Positions 13,559-25,698 of a stretch of DNA of 64,000 bases are shown in pieces. Position 1 is the stretch's first letter; every line of letters begins with the position of its first letter. The stretch spans positions 57,845,501-57,909,500 of the forward strand of contig JAVUNC010000004.1 of assembly GCA_032173965.1 (NCBI GenBank), given 5' to 3'. The notes beneath the pieces were generated by a model, which worked only from the letters and a program-made list of their open reading frames with translations, searched no databases and was not told the origin of the DNA. The position numbers and the translations under genes were made by a program. The DNA is from Sitta carolinensis (lineage: Eukaryota; Chordata; Aves; Passeriformes; Sittidae).

Positions 13559-13606
<48 letters not shown>
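13559..13606. repeat. Long poly(A) tract (48 nt)
   Basis: An uninterrupted run of about 48 A. No polyadenylation signal stands just before it, and I see neither a target-site duplication nor a recognisable coding relic in the preceding 200 bases. I therefore record it as a homopolymer rather than as the tail of a retrocopy. Its exact length depends on sequencing and assembly. Confidence 0.85.
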
Positions 13607-13608
<2 letters not shown>

Positions 13609-15259
13609 GTCAGAATTTTCAGTTACTTTTTTCTCTGAAGCTTGAGGTTTTTGTTTTGCAACCAAATGCAGTAGGAAGGCTTAAGACCTATAATCAAGGT
13701 GAATATACAGATGAGGGGAAAAGTATCATTCAGAATCTTGCTTACAGGCTAAATGTGTTGTGTTCCCTGTGAAATTATTTTCTGGAGTGTTTAGGTTGAT
13801 TTGGAAAACCAAAATTCAAGAAATCTAATTTTACTTTGAATCACAAAGATAGGGAAAGTGGTAGAATAGGCTAATTAAAATGTTCCTAGAGAATATTAAC
13901 TCTTACCAATAGTTTAACCAAAGCATCTTCTGCAACAGCTGCTGTCCCTCAGAAAACATGGCTGCAAATAGAGAAGTGGCTACACAGGCTGCTGGCACAA
14001 GAGCCAGGTGGTTTACTAAAACCCTGAGCAGTCTCTGATGGTGTGATCACTGTATTAAAAAAACCTCACTGGAGTAGAGCTAAAATTACAATATTACTAT
14101 ATAATATCAACTATTATATTAATACTGCATGTCTGACCTATTTCAGAAATCTCCTTTGATTGCTACAAAGGTAGTATTTCTTAAGAGTATCACATACATT
14201 TGTAAGATGTACTCTGTAATACATGAGACTCTAATTTCAGAAGTATTTATTCCAGTTGCAGTGCTGGCTAGAACACTTCCTACCTTTCTGGTTCTCCCTG
14301 TCTTGGGATGGCTGTGCAAGTACAGGGATTTATATGGGTTAAAAAGGAATCTTTTGGCTGTGTATTTTGGATTGCAAATAACTTGATCCCCTGTCCAGTT
14401 CATGGCAAAATAATCAAGATAATTGAAATGGGGGACTGACAGTATATCAGGAATGAATAGGCAAGTATTAATGTGATGGTGCTAGAAAGAAATAATCATG
14501 GATTTATAGTGCCAATAGTAACATCCAACTCTAGAGCAGGCCTTCTTCTTATTTAATTTCTCTTTATTTTTATGCAGAGAGGTATTTTCCAGTCTCTCCT
14601 GTAAAAAGGGCAAGAATCTTCTAGTTCCTGGCACGACTTACAGTCTTTATCCTGTTTGTTTAAGTAGGTGTTTAGCTCCTACTTTGCATGTTCCTGCTTA
14701 ATCTGCAGCATAAACTGTAATGCTATGGCATAGCTGTGAGGGGTTACTCATGGGTAAGAGGTAGCACCCCCTAACTCAGGATGCATCCTTGCTTATTGAG
14801 GTCTTCAGTTGGCTTCCATCCCAGGGTTCAAGATGGTTTACTTCCCAGGAGGCAAAGGCTGTCTGGTTGGTTGCCAATTCTAGTACATATTTTTTGTAAG
14901 TTGTTCTTCTGCCTTTCTCTTCCAGGAAGGCAGTAAATTCTTCTGGAAGTTCTTTGGGCCAAGTTCGCACTGTACATCTAGTAAATAGAGACCTGAAGTG
15001 ACAGAAGCATGTGGTAGCCTTTTGGAATCAGCAGTTGACTCTTAGTCTTCTGCAGGGTGGGATTTTGCAATGTTTGTGGAAAAGAAAAGCTCTAGCTCAT
15101 ACTTTATTTGGTGATGATGAGATTAAACACTGATATTAATTGGTTAACTTCTCACACATTTTAAAACCAGTATACACAGGGTAGTTCTCAGCTGATACAG
15201 AAGAGCTGCCCATGAAAAGCCAGCACAATTATCAACTTGTGACTTCATTTTTCCCCCAC

Positions 15260-15315
15260 TTGGTATTCATATGAACACAGTTATGGAGGATCACTGGCTC
15301 CAATATGAATACCAA
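15260..15315. repeat. 13-bp inverted repeat with 30-nt loop
   Basis: The arms TTGGTATTCATAT (15260-15272) and ATATGAATACCAA (15303-15315) are exact reverse complements. No terminal-repeat transposon is evident, because the spacer is only 30 nt. Confidence 0.7.
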
Positions 15316-18300
15316 ATGCACTTTTTTTTCCCCAGGTAAACATGTAGGGTTACATTCCTTTATACAGAACCTTTTGGGAAGAATGTTGCTTTACCATTGG
15401 GAAGCACTGGCTATCCCAATGTCTCCCTGTGTCAGTTCTGTAGAGCTCTCTTGCAATGTGCCACAGTGAATCCATTCCTAAACTGGTGTATCAGGATTTT
15501 ATCTGCTGCATGGGAAATCTGTGAAGCACATAATAGATCCCTGTTGTGAACCAGCTCCCCTCGCCCCTAACTCACAATTTCAAAATTCTTAGCCTACAGT
15601 AACAAATACGATTTAAATCTGCTATTTCTTTTATACTGCTCATTATGCTCCTGTTTTATGCCTCGCCAGTATGCATCTCTTCTCTAAAAAAGTGGCTTAT
15701 ATTTTGCTGAATTTTTTACATGCTACTTCAAGGTTTTGAAGTTTTTATTTTTTGTTCTGTTTTTTCATTTTGTTCTTGTCCTCTCAATTTGGTTGTTTTG
15801 GGGGCTTTTTAATTTGTTTTTAATTGTTAATTTTTTTTTTGGTTGTTGTTGTTGTTTTTGGTTTTTTGGGGAATACTTCTAATCAAGTGTTTAAATGGGC
15901 ACGTTTGAACATTTGAATGAGACAGTGCCAGGCAACACAAATACATTGCCTTTACTGCCTTATTTCAGCAGACAGTGCAGTCAGAGTGCTCTTTTCTTTA
16001 GACTCCAGATGAGTTTTTTTGTACCTTATTTATCAGTAATAGGGCTTCTGAGAGCTTTTGGTAAAAATCCATCACTGCAGGCTGATTAATCCAGATCTGC
16101 TTTTCTTCAGCTGACAGTGAACAACAAGTTACCAGCTTTCCATGAGTTACTTTATTTACAAATAATGTGGAGTAACTTGTAAGTGATTTCATGTTGGTGG
16201 ATGACTGAAATTATTTATTAATGGGATGTCAGAAGTAGTTCAGTATAACGTTGATGAGCTGTTTTTCTCCTTAACAAGCTGCCAGACCCTTGGACCCTCA
16301 GAGTCTCTTGGCTTCTGAGACCCTGAGCAGCTTCTTAATACTTCATGTTTAATCAGAGTAGGACTATATTTAAATGTGTTTGTAGGTGCTTTATTTTACA
16401 CTTAGAATTGTCCTTTTTTTGCAAAAGGTATGCGTAAGACAAATAATCTTAAGATTTTCTTCCTCTTATTTTGAATGTACAAATTCATCCCTCTTCCTCA
16501 GTTCATATTTTGATTGTCTATCTCTGCAAAAGTGCAGCCTGATAAAGCTTAAAAAAGTAGGTGGATTCCAGACTTAGCACAAACAGTTTGGAGGTGACTC
16601 ACTTCTCTGAGTATCTCTGAAATTCCTGTTTTATTTGTTCTGATTAAGTTAAATTATTTCCCATCATCTTCATATTTTGCTGCCTCATTGCTTTCTTGGC
16701 CTGTCAGGTCATTAATAAACATATTTAGGATAATGAAAGTTAGAGTGCTGTGTCATATTGACAAGTTTTCACTACATTGTTGCTTCATATTTTCTGTCTC
16801 TTGTTCGATTGTTTAGAAGTTTGCCTTTTGCCATCTTAGTGCAACATGGATTCTGTGTGACCTGTTTTGGTTGTGTTGATATTGTGGCTACTGCATGGCT
16901 TCATCTCATCCTGGTGACTCTCCTCGTGGCAGCCATGTGGCCGTGGGAGAATATAAGCATCTATGAGCTGTAGAAGTGAGTCACAGGAGCCTATAACCTT
17001 CTGGAGATCAGGAACCCACAACCTTCTGGATATCCTCAAAAGTGGGCAGCACCATTTGGGTAACAATCAGGTGATATTTGCTGCCTTGGGGCTTCTACAC
17101 TAAGCACAGTTCTTCTGCCTCTGAGGATGGGAGAATTCAGCCTGAAAAGGTCTTTATGTGATCCAAACCATACTTTGAGGATGGACTAGAATAGTCTCCT
17201 AGACTATGTCTGAACCATGTGAAGTGGCTCTATTTCCTGAGCCAAGACAAAGTTTTATTCTCACCCGTAAGGAGTCTGTCAAATTTTTATTTCATATGCA
17301 TGTGAAAGAAAAAATAAAAAATAAATCAAAACATCTCTGAAATAAGAAAGATGAAAGCTACCATATTTTTTTTACAAGTCAGAAAAAACCATGAAATTAT
17401 AATTCCAGGGAAAACTTTTCGCATTTTAATTTACATATTTTTCTTCAAGTCTTTACTTTCTCCTGTTGTACTTATTAGAAGGTATTACAGTGATATTTTT
17501 TATCGTAGTGGGATTCCTTGCAATTTTCCAGTCCTGTCAAAGGATGACAAATTTTATAGGTCCGGTCATTTTGAATGAGCTCGTACACTGTTCCAAAGCT
17601 TTTCCAGATGTCTCCATCAGAGTTGTGTAAATAATTAGTTCCTTTGTTTCATGGCAGATCCAAACTGCAAAAAAATAAACTTTCTCACTTCATGCAACAT
17701 GAATTTTTTGAAACTTTCTGCTAGATAATAACCTTTTTAGATGAAATGAATTTTTTTTGTAACATCAAAGAGTAGACTTCAATAAAATTTCAAATATCTC
17801 AGGCACCTGTTTAAAATGAAAAGGCAGTTTTAGGTAAAAGGGTCCTGTATTTCCAGAAGTTTAGATACCTTTTTCAATGTTGAGTAGGAATAGGTGCCTA
17901 CTAAAGTGCTGAAAAGTAAGATGAGGTGCTGACAAGGAGGCTGTGTTTCCAGATACAAACCAGCCTCTCTTTATTTGTTTGTTTTCATTTTGCGAAATTG
18001 GACATGCTACCCAGAGTAGTTTAAACTTGTCAGCTGTCACTTTCCAATGTAAAATGCCCTATCAGAGTGCTTCCAACCAGCTCTAGCCTCAGCATGTATC
18101 TCAACATCTGCATTTTGGGTGCACACCCGAGTCTGCTCCCTGAAATGTGTCACAGTTTCCTGAGGGTGCCTTGGGTTTGTTACCCATTGAAGGAGAGTGC
18201 AAGAAAAGTGGCTTAAGACAATGATGTGTTTTGTGTAAACGTGCTTCTTGATAACTTACTAGGTTTCCCTGGACAAGAAGATTAATACAAATTGCCAGCT

Positions 18301-21230
18301 GCATTCCAGTTTTTTGCTTTCCCTGTAAAGTATTCCTGTGCTCTGTCTTATGATGACACTCCCACACAGCTGCTGAAATAGTCTTCTTGTTGTAGTGGTT
18401 AAAGGAAATTGCTGCAATTAATTTTGCTGTCTTTCTTCTCTTTGATGTATCCTTACAATTTCTTGGACAATTTTTTAGAGATTGGGTTCTGTTCAAAACC
18501 AGTCATGTAGGGGTGAAAGGACTAAGAGGAAAAAGAAACATGAGGTTTCATTTATATGTGTTTGTGTTTCTGTTTTGATGTAGGTACCAGGCAATGTAAT
18601 GGATGCTGAAGTACACATATAAATATATATAGCTTCTCTTACTCACATATAAGTGCAATAGACAGAAATAATACTTTAAAAGAGAACAATCTGAAGGAAA
18701 AGAATGGATGCAGGTGCATTAGTCAAGCTAGTTTTATATCCTAGTGACTATAAAGAATGACCAGACCATGAACTCTGAAGTTATGCCTCATTTCTTGGGT
18801 ACAGCACATTATGTTCTGAGAAATTTCTATTTGTAGTCTTGAAGCAGTTTGAATCTTCTAGTTCACTACAAACTTGACAGTTTCCCTCTCTTTTTCTTGA
18901 GTTGCAAAATAATCCTTTTTGCAGCTAATTCCAGATGCTGCTACATGGGTTCAGTGGTGAGCACAGTAGTGGGAGACACTGTAGAGTAATAAGCTTAGTG
19001 CCTTGTTCACTGGATTTTATGAATGAAGAAGGGGAGAGTTTAGCCCTCCCAGTTTCATCATGTGAAAGTTTTTGCAGTCAAAAAAAGCATTAAATTAAAA
19101 TGTGACACTTCTAAAGCTTCCAGACATGGGATATAAAATGAAACAATTGCACTTTAATTCTTAAAGAATTAAACAGAATTATTGGAAATAAAAGTATAAA
19201 AACAGTATTTTAGGGACAGTCAGAAAGAATGGTGTTAATCCTTAATTTCAGTTTAAATAACTGATGTTAGAAGAATGGCTGAAGATGGTCATTGGTTGTG
19301 TTATCTTGCAAATCTAATTTTATATATTTTTAACGTATTCTTGATTGTGTTATGATGGCCTTTAATTCTTTTATATAGCTCTTATAATTAAAGGAACAAA
19401 AAGGATTAAAAGAAAAGGAACAATGGAGATATTTTTACAGCCTAACATTTGTGGAAAAAAGGAGGAGCAAAGCACTAGAAACGAGCTGCCTGTGGTACAA
19501 TAGCTCTCCAGGCTCCCTTTAACCTAGTTTTGTTCTCTTGCCATCCCTGTCCTGTCCCTGCTATGACCATGGAACCGTGTGACACATCTGCATCGCCTTT
19601 ATCCACCCTGAGGTTTTCCAGAACTTCTTCCTCTATCCAGGTCTGTCTCCTGGTGCCTCAGTGAAGGCCAGGCTTGAGGTGCTGCCCAAGCCAGTTCCAG
19701 CAGGGCTCCATGTGAGCCACCCCTGGCTTGCTGCTCTCACTGGCACCATTAGGGCACTGCCCCATCCAAAGGGCCCTTCCCAACTAGAGTGCTGATACAA
19801 GCAGTAAGAGGATGTAGTAAAAGCACGTAGGTGCACTCTGCAAAAGAGGAAGACAACTGGGAAGTCTTTGGTTTAAAAGTTCTCCCCTAGTAACTGTGTG
19901 TTAAATCAGCCATTTGAAACCTTGCAGGGACATGTTGGGGTCATTTAAAAAGCTCTGAAAGAGTCTATCTCAGTCTGCCTCCTTTCCCCCCCTCCAGACT
20001 ATATGTTTACTTGAAAACTGAGATTGCTCAAAAAGTGATTGCTTAATGAGACCTTTTGCCTCGAATGATTTTTTTTTGACAGCCACAAAACCATCGCTTC
20101 CATTTGGTTTAGGTTGTGATTGGAGCATAGCCTGGTACTTTAGTAAGGAGGTCAGACAAATGCTGAGAACCTCATACTGTCTTGGATGCAACGAACAGAC
20201 AAAAAAAAAAAAAATATTCAAGTCATGCTGGACAGATCTCAAGTCTTAGGGCAAATTTACACCAAGTGTGAACTCTCCGAGGTGGTTGGTGCTCCTTAAC
20301 TGCCCATCAGTCGCTTTCCTGCTCCTCCTTCCTGACAGGTTATTTCATCAGTGCTCTGAGCAATTAAACCAGCAGAAGAGACCAGCACTGTGGCAGCCCT
20401 AGTTGGGTGGGAAAGGGGAGGAGGGGAAAGAATGAAGTAGAGAGGACAGCTTGTATTTTTGAGTCTGTCTTTTGAGTTTGTAAAAGTCAGTTAAGAATGC
20501 ATAACCAGCCCCAGAAATTATTTTAGCTGCATCTGCTTTTGATGGAAAACATTTTGCGTAGCTGTGACCTCTTGCAAAAATGACAAATCCCCATAAAACC
20601 CTCCAAACTACTTGAAACTGGCCTGAGTACTGGTATAAGTTTAATATAATGTAATCAACTGTTGCAGAGACAATAAATAAAAGATGTATTACCTCATACC
20701 ATCTATTTTAGTCAGCAGCCAATAAATTTTGTGTAGTGTCTTTCTTCACCTGTCCAGGGAAAAATTCAGAGGACGACCTTCAAAGAAAACCCTTCACATG
20801 CAGCTGATGGGCAGTTCTACACTCAAAATCACAGGGAACAGCTGCTGTTCCATTCTCAAAAGGCAGACAGTATTCCGTGGCTTTTATTTACAAGCCTGAA
20901 CTTCCTGAAAAATGGCACAACTCTCAGTGCTAAAAGAACCATAAAGTAACATCTTACTGTTGTCAAAGTGTACCCTGAGTCTCAGACATCTGGATTATGG
21001 TCCTGGAAGGAATTATCATGCTTTAAATTACTGTTATACAGTGCTGCAAGAATTTTCCATGTAATAACAAACATCACTTTTTATTGATCAGTTGAAGAGC
21101 TTGTTTTCTATAGAGAAAATATATGTATGTCTCCCTTGCTTAACAATACAATCAGGATAAGCTTTCACTTGCAAAATGGCAGGCAGCCTTCCTTTACAAT
21201 AATCTTACACAGTTGTTATAATTATTATTA

Positions 21231-21300
21231 GAAAGAATTTTTTTTTATTTAATCAATTATTTATTTAATATTTATTTATTTATTTTATATTTTATTTTGA
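21231..21300. repeat. ATTT-rich low-complexity stretch
   Basis: Repeated TATTTATTT-type words form an almost pure A/T stretch of about 70 bp. It is low-complexity sequence without other visible signals. Confidence 0.7.
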
Positions 21301-24194
21301 TAACTTTTGAAACTGCTTGTTAAGAGGGTGAGGAAAATTTAAGCCTAAGATATTTTTTGTACAGGTTGTTACCTTGCCTAGATTAGTGAGACCAATTAAA
21401 GTTAATAGCTATGTACTTCCCTGCATCCAGCTTTTCTGCTCACAGTCTAAACAATTTACCCCCCAAATCTAACTTCGTAAAGCTTTTTTCCCTTTTTCTC
21501 TTTGAGAAAAGTCCATTTGCTTCTGGTTTTTTACCTTTACTGATTTACAAGAAATGGAACTTTCTCTTGGGCTCAAGGAGTCTTCGACTCAAAGATTTTT
21601 GTGGTTTGCAAGGATGACAGAGTGTGCTGAGACACCTCTGTCCTAATCCTGCCTCCTCCTGGATGAGGCACTTAACCCCCCTGTGTTCTGTCTATAAAAT
21701 ACATTTAATAATACTTAATGGTTTTACTGCCCTTTGAAAATGTAAAGTGCTATGTGAGTGCCAATTACTTTTATTATGTTCCCTGATGGCAAGCCTCAAG
21801 GTATTTGTGTTAAATGGTTACTGCTAATGCACTTTCTGGAATAATCTTTGGTTAACAAAGTGCAACCGTTGCAGAAAACCCCCTGTGTTTAAGTCAAGGC
21901 TGACAGGGTGACAGGTGTGAGAAGGTCAGGCCTTGGCAGCACTCAGCTTCACTGGGTATGTCTGTGACCTGACTTGGGGATGGGCTTGAGCATAACACTA
22001 CCCAGCTTGTCTTCTCTCCAAGGAGAAACTCTCTCAAGCTTTGGAGACACAGCCTGACCATCCACTAGCATCCACCAGCATCGGCAGAGCTTCAGGCAGT
22101 CAAACAGTCCTACAGAATAATTTGCTTGTGCTGCAGTTCAGAGAGAACTTGTGAGTCCCTTAAAGTCACAGTCCCTTAGAGCACTTCACAGCCGAGGGCT
22201 GGCTCTCATGCTGAGTGTTCCTGCAGACCCCCAGGCAGAACATGGTCCATCTCCCTAGGAGCATTGCCAGCTAAGCTGGTTTTGTGCTCAAGAATTCTCA
22301 TGTTTCTCTCAGGCAAGGCATCAGTTTTTCATAAAAACATGGCAAGAGTTTGTTAGGAGAAGAGAATGCATGTTCTGACCAGTGGCAATTGTCTGTCACT
22401 ACCTCTGAAGCGTTTCCATGGCCCTAATTTCTAATTGTGGTTGGTGCAAAGTATTGCTATGAGTATGAGAAATTCCACTTGCCTAACTTGTTTACAAGCT
22501 TACTCTGTCGTAGGAAACTTGAAATAGGACAATGTTTAATATATCTGATGTAGGCAGGGTTCACTTGGTCATAGTTTAGACTGGTGTGTGTACCTGAGGA
22601 GGGAAAGGGAAGGTTCCTGTACTGAAGAAGGAATTGGCTACTTGGACCAGGAATGGTCTCAGAAACATTTTAGACTCCTTATTCTGAAAAGATAGGAACT
22701 GAACAGGTCTGAAAAAGCATGTGCTTTTTGCGCAAGCAGTGTTGAGTGATATTTTGCATATTCCTGAAAAGGAGCTGCAACGGCTCTCATTTACATGAGA
22801 AATGCATTTCAGAATCATCACAGTGCAATTTTTAAATGGAGGCAGAACAAACCAGCTCCTAGAAATGGATCTGAAATAAAAGTGACAAATGTGACATCCC
22901 TGCAGCATCCTGCTCTGGGGCAGTGTCAGGTAGGGAGTTTGGCTGGGTGGTCTGCCTGCCAAACTGCTAGCTTTCCTAAGGCCAGCTCAGGGAGGATGGA
23001 AACCTCCACTAGAGGTGAGGAGCAAAAGCTTCTTGATCTCGACTTTCAGTATTCAGACTGTGAAAGCGGGGCCTCATCTTCCTTCTGACTTTTTAGGGTT
23101 TTTCTCCAAAACCCCAAACATTCCTAGCCGTTACTACGTTCACACCTGTAAATTGTAATTTTTATTTTTTTCAGAAAGAAGTTTAAAACCATTAGAGCTG
23201 AAAATGGAAAAACAAGAATTACAATTTTCAAAAGGAATTAACAGTAATTAAGAGCCGCTGCTGTTCTCTTTGATCTCAAGAAATTTAATTTCTGACAGAC
23301 TGTTTACACTCAGACGAGACAGTGTGTAAGTTTGGATTGGTGTGCTGCTATACTATAATTATACAGGCAGAAAAAATAGAGAATTGTGAAAGAGCAGGCG
23401 GAGTAGTTAGAGGCTCTTATAACTGTGCCACTTGCTTTGTGTTTGCCTTTCAGATTTCCTCCCAGGAGATCAGTAAATTGTAGTTAATTTTTTTCTGACC
23501 GCACTTACAGAAACAAAAATGAAGTAACAAGACTACTCTTCTAGCAAAATATTTGGATTGAAAATGTTGAGGTTTAGAGATCTTTGATCTTTGGTCTTCA
23601 AAATAAGTCTTGATTTAAAACACTGGTGCTGTGTGAACAATTAAACCAATATGTCCATGTCATACTGTAAGTGCCCTTAGGAGGGAGAACTTAATAAAAA
23701 GTATCTTATAATTTTGGTCTGAAGATCTGTGGAAAGAATTAGGAATGAGTAACATTAGAGAAATAGCTGTGTGGATACTGACGCTCAAAGAAAACAGCGT
23801 TTGTGGTTCTCTGATTCAGAATTTGTTTTTGCTCTGCTGCTGTTGTATACAGACGAGGCTATAGTCAAGGTGTGGGTTTTAGCCACTTCTTAACTAAGGT
23901 TTCAGGGCTCAGCCTTAAAGGTTGAAGAGGCTGAGTGATCCGTGCAATTTCAGAACAGAGAGTCATGTGCTAGATAAATGCATAGATGCAGTCTCACCAC
24001 TCTGTTTAAAGTGGAGAGGTTGGGTACCAAGCTCGTGGCATTAAAACAGTCACAGATTTGACCACTTGATCAAACGGTGGTGACTGAGGTATTGGTCCTT
24101 CAGTGTGCTTTAGGTTAGGAAGAACTGATGTTTTTCCTCTCTATGGCTGGTTTTTTTGAGAATAGAACTTGCCATAGGAATTGTTTTGCTGTTT

Positions 24195-24199
24195 GCCTT
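24195..24199. repeat. Probable target-site duplication, left copy
   Basis: GCCTT stands directly before the LTR terminus at 24200, and GCTTT stands directly after the far LTR at 26984-26988. Four of five bases agree. A 5-bp duplication would fit a retroviral integrase, but the match is short and has one mismatch. Confidence 0.45.
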
Positions 24200-24328
24200 T
24201 GTTAAAGGTTTGACGTTGGCACAAGGTCAGTGCCTTTATAACGATATACTGTCCCTGGTATCTTTTGTGAGATGTGACCAAAAACAGAGTAAAACAGTGT
24301 CTAATTTAGAAAGTAAAAGGAAAAAAAC

Positions 24329-24334
24329 TTTATT
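24329..24334 (-). terminator. LTR polyadenylation signal AATAAA (3' LTR)
   Basis: TTTATT on the + strand reads AATAAA in element orientation, about 130 bp from the LTR's 3' end, a usual place for an R/U5 signal. The same hexamer is present in the other LTR. Confidence 0.55.
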
Positions 24335-25049
24335 ACTTATAATAGGCAAAGAAGACACATACAGAAGAACATGGAAACTTTAAAAAAAAAACACTCTTCC
24401 TCCCCCCCCCCCCCCACCACCAGTTCTCAATTTAACAAAACAAACTGAAAATTCTCTATCACGTTACTACTTTTTAGATAATTAATCTTCAGTTTATTAC
24501 TACTCTTTTGAGAATTAGTACTCAGTTTGTTGAGGAGAGATAGGAGTCCTTCTTGTACTACATCGTGGCCTTTTCTTCTATGTCTAGTGTTCTCACTACT
24601 GTGCATGGACCAGAGCTGTTTCTAGGGTTTCTCTTTTTAAAGATGCTTTGGTTAGTTCCAAGAAACGACAGCCTCTCAAATTTTGGGGACACTTTTCATC
24701 TCTGTTCACACTACTGTCCACTCTTGGCTCTAAGCCAATGCCTCTCCCCAGATACAGTTTCTATGTTATAGAAAAAAAATGAGTCCGTCCATGGCTATAC
24801 AAAAGAGTCCAGCCAAAGCCACTCCATCATCTCCTCCCACCTAGGATTCTTTTCAGCGTTCTCTGACAATCTTCTACTTACACAAACTTTCATTATCTTT
24901 GCTCAGTTCTTTCTATCTGTCTTCTTCAAATTCAGGAGGATTAGCATTTATAAAGTTTCCATCATTTACAAAAAGGGTTAAAATCTTGGGTTTTGTTTTC
25001 CCAGAACTCTCACGGTATTTTTGCTGCTGGGTACTCTTCTCGCGCCATC

Positions 25050-25057
25050 CTTTTATA
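25050..25057 (-). promoter_or_regulatory. TATA-like box of the 3' LTR
   Basis: The minus strand reads TATAAAAG, embedded in AGTATAAAAGGATGGCGCG, about 434 bp into the LTR and preceded by GC-rich U3 sequence. It would direct antisense transcription relative to ESR1, starting about 25-30 bp further down. Activity is not shown. Confidence 0.6.
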
Positions 25058-25490
25058 CTCTTTCGGCCGTGCTGTCTAGTTGTTGATATCAAATTTCAAG
25101 GTGACGAAGATCACACACACGGTTTCTCAGTCTCCCTCCGGGGGGGGGAAGGGGGGGAGGGAAAGGGAAAAGAAGGCTGTTTGCCACCCTTCCATCCCAC
25201 AGGATTTTCCTCTCCCCCTCTGTGCCCGAGGTTCCGGCCCTACTTTACCCAGGCCGCATAGCTTCCCCTCCCCGCCCAGCCAGCCGCTGGGCAGGGGAGA
25301 TCCCTCTGTCCTCAGGGACCGGAACCAAGAGAGAGCTTTCCGGGGAGCCCTCTGCTTTTAACCCCTTGTGTTCTCAGAGGCGGATCCTTGTCCTCAGTGG
25401 CCACACCAGGTGCCAGTCTTTAAACCTGAGCACTCATTGGTTTGACCACTGAAGTTCAGAAAAAAACTCATTTTTTTCCAAACTACGACA

Positions 25491-25506
25491 TTCCACCCTT
25501 CGCCTC
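25491..25506 (-). other. Polypurine tract of the LTR element
   Basis: In element orientation the sequence GAGGCGAAGGGTGGAA abuts the TG start of the 3' LTR. It is purine-rich (14 of 16), as expected for the plus-strand primer of reverse transcription. Confidence 0.75.
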
Positions 25507-25678
25507 TGAGAACACATACCCATCTCAAAATTATTACAAAAGACACTAAATATTTTTCTCTACATCTAAATTTCATTATTAGTTTACTTTGATACATGTT
25601 TTGTTCTTTTTCTCTGATCCCATCTCACAGTTTTGTTTTATTTTCTCTTTTTTTTTTCATTTAGAATTCGGTTTCGAT
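25507..25678 (-). other. Non-coding interior of the LTR element
   Basis: About 170 bp separates the polypurine tract from the primer binding site. It is rich in T on the + strand and contains no open frame of note. It has no match that I recognise to gag, pol or env. A packaging signal could lie here, but nothing in the sequence proves it. Confidence 0.7.
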
Positions 25679-25696
25679 TTCCCGGTCAGGGAACCA
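25679..25696 (-). other. Primer binding site, tRNA-Glu type
   Basis: The + strand reads TTCCCGGTCAGGGAACCA, identical to the last 18 nt of vertebrate tRNA-Glu including CCA. In element orientation it starts two bases after the end of the 5' LTR. Similarity to the tRNA T-arm continues a little further (GGTTTCGAT before it). Eighteen matching bases at exactly this place fix the orientation of the element. Confidence 0.93.
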
Positions 25697-25698
25697 AA

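Larger units (their letters stand above)
24200..25490 (-). repeat. 3' LTR (copy 1), with clustered C-to-T pattern
   Basis: Relative to copy 2 it shows 18 sites where copy 1 has T and copy 2 has C on the + strand: 24203, 24235, 24431, 24457, 24468, 24471, 24494, 24501, 24508, 24509, 24538, 24559, 24572, 24576, 24585, 24590, 24597 and 24731. None runs the other way. The remaining 760 bp has only four A/G differences (25154, 25260, 25382, 25439) and a few length changes in homopolymers. In element orientation it carries a TATA-like box (25057-25050) and a polyadenylation signal (24334-24329). This suggests U3 of about 465 bp, a long R and a U5 of roughly 110 bp; the R borders are inferred. Confidence 0.93.

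Noticed and set aside
25141..25160. G-rich run in the LTR as a G-quadruplex or as evidence of editing
   Set aside because: The run differs between copies by a single G/A site and is a slippage-prone homopolymer. It does not add to the deaminase argument.
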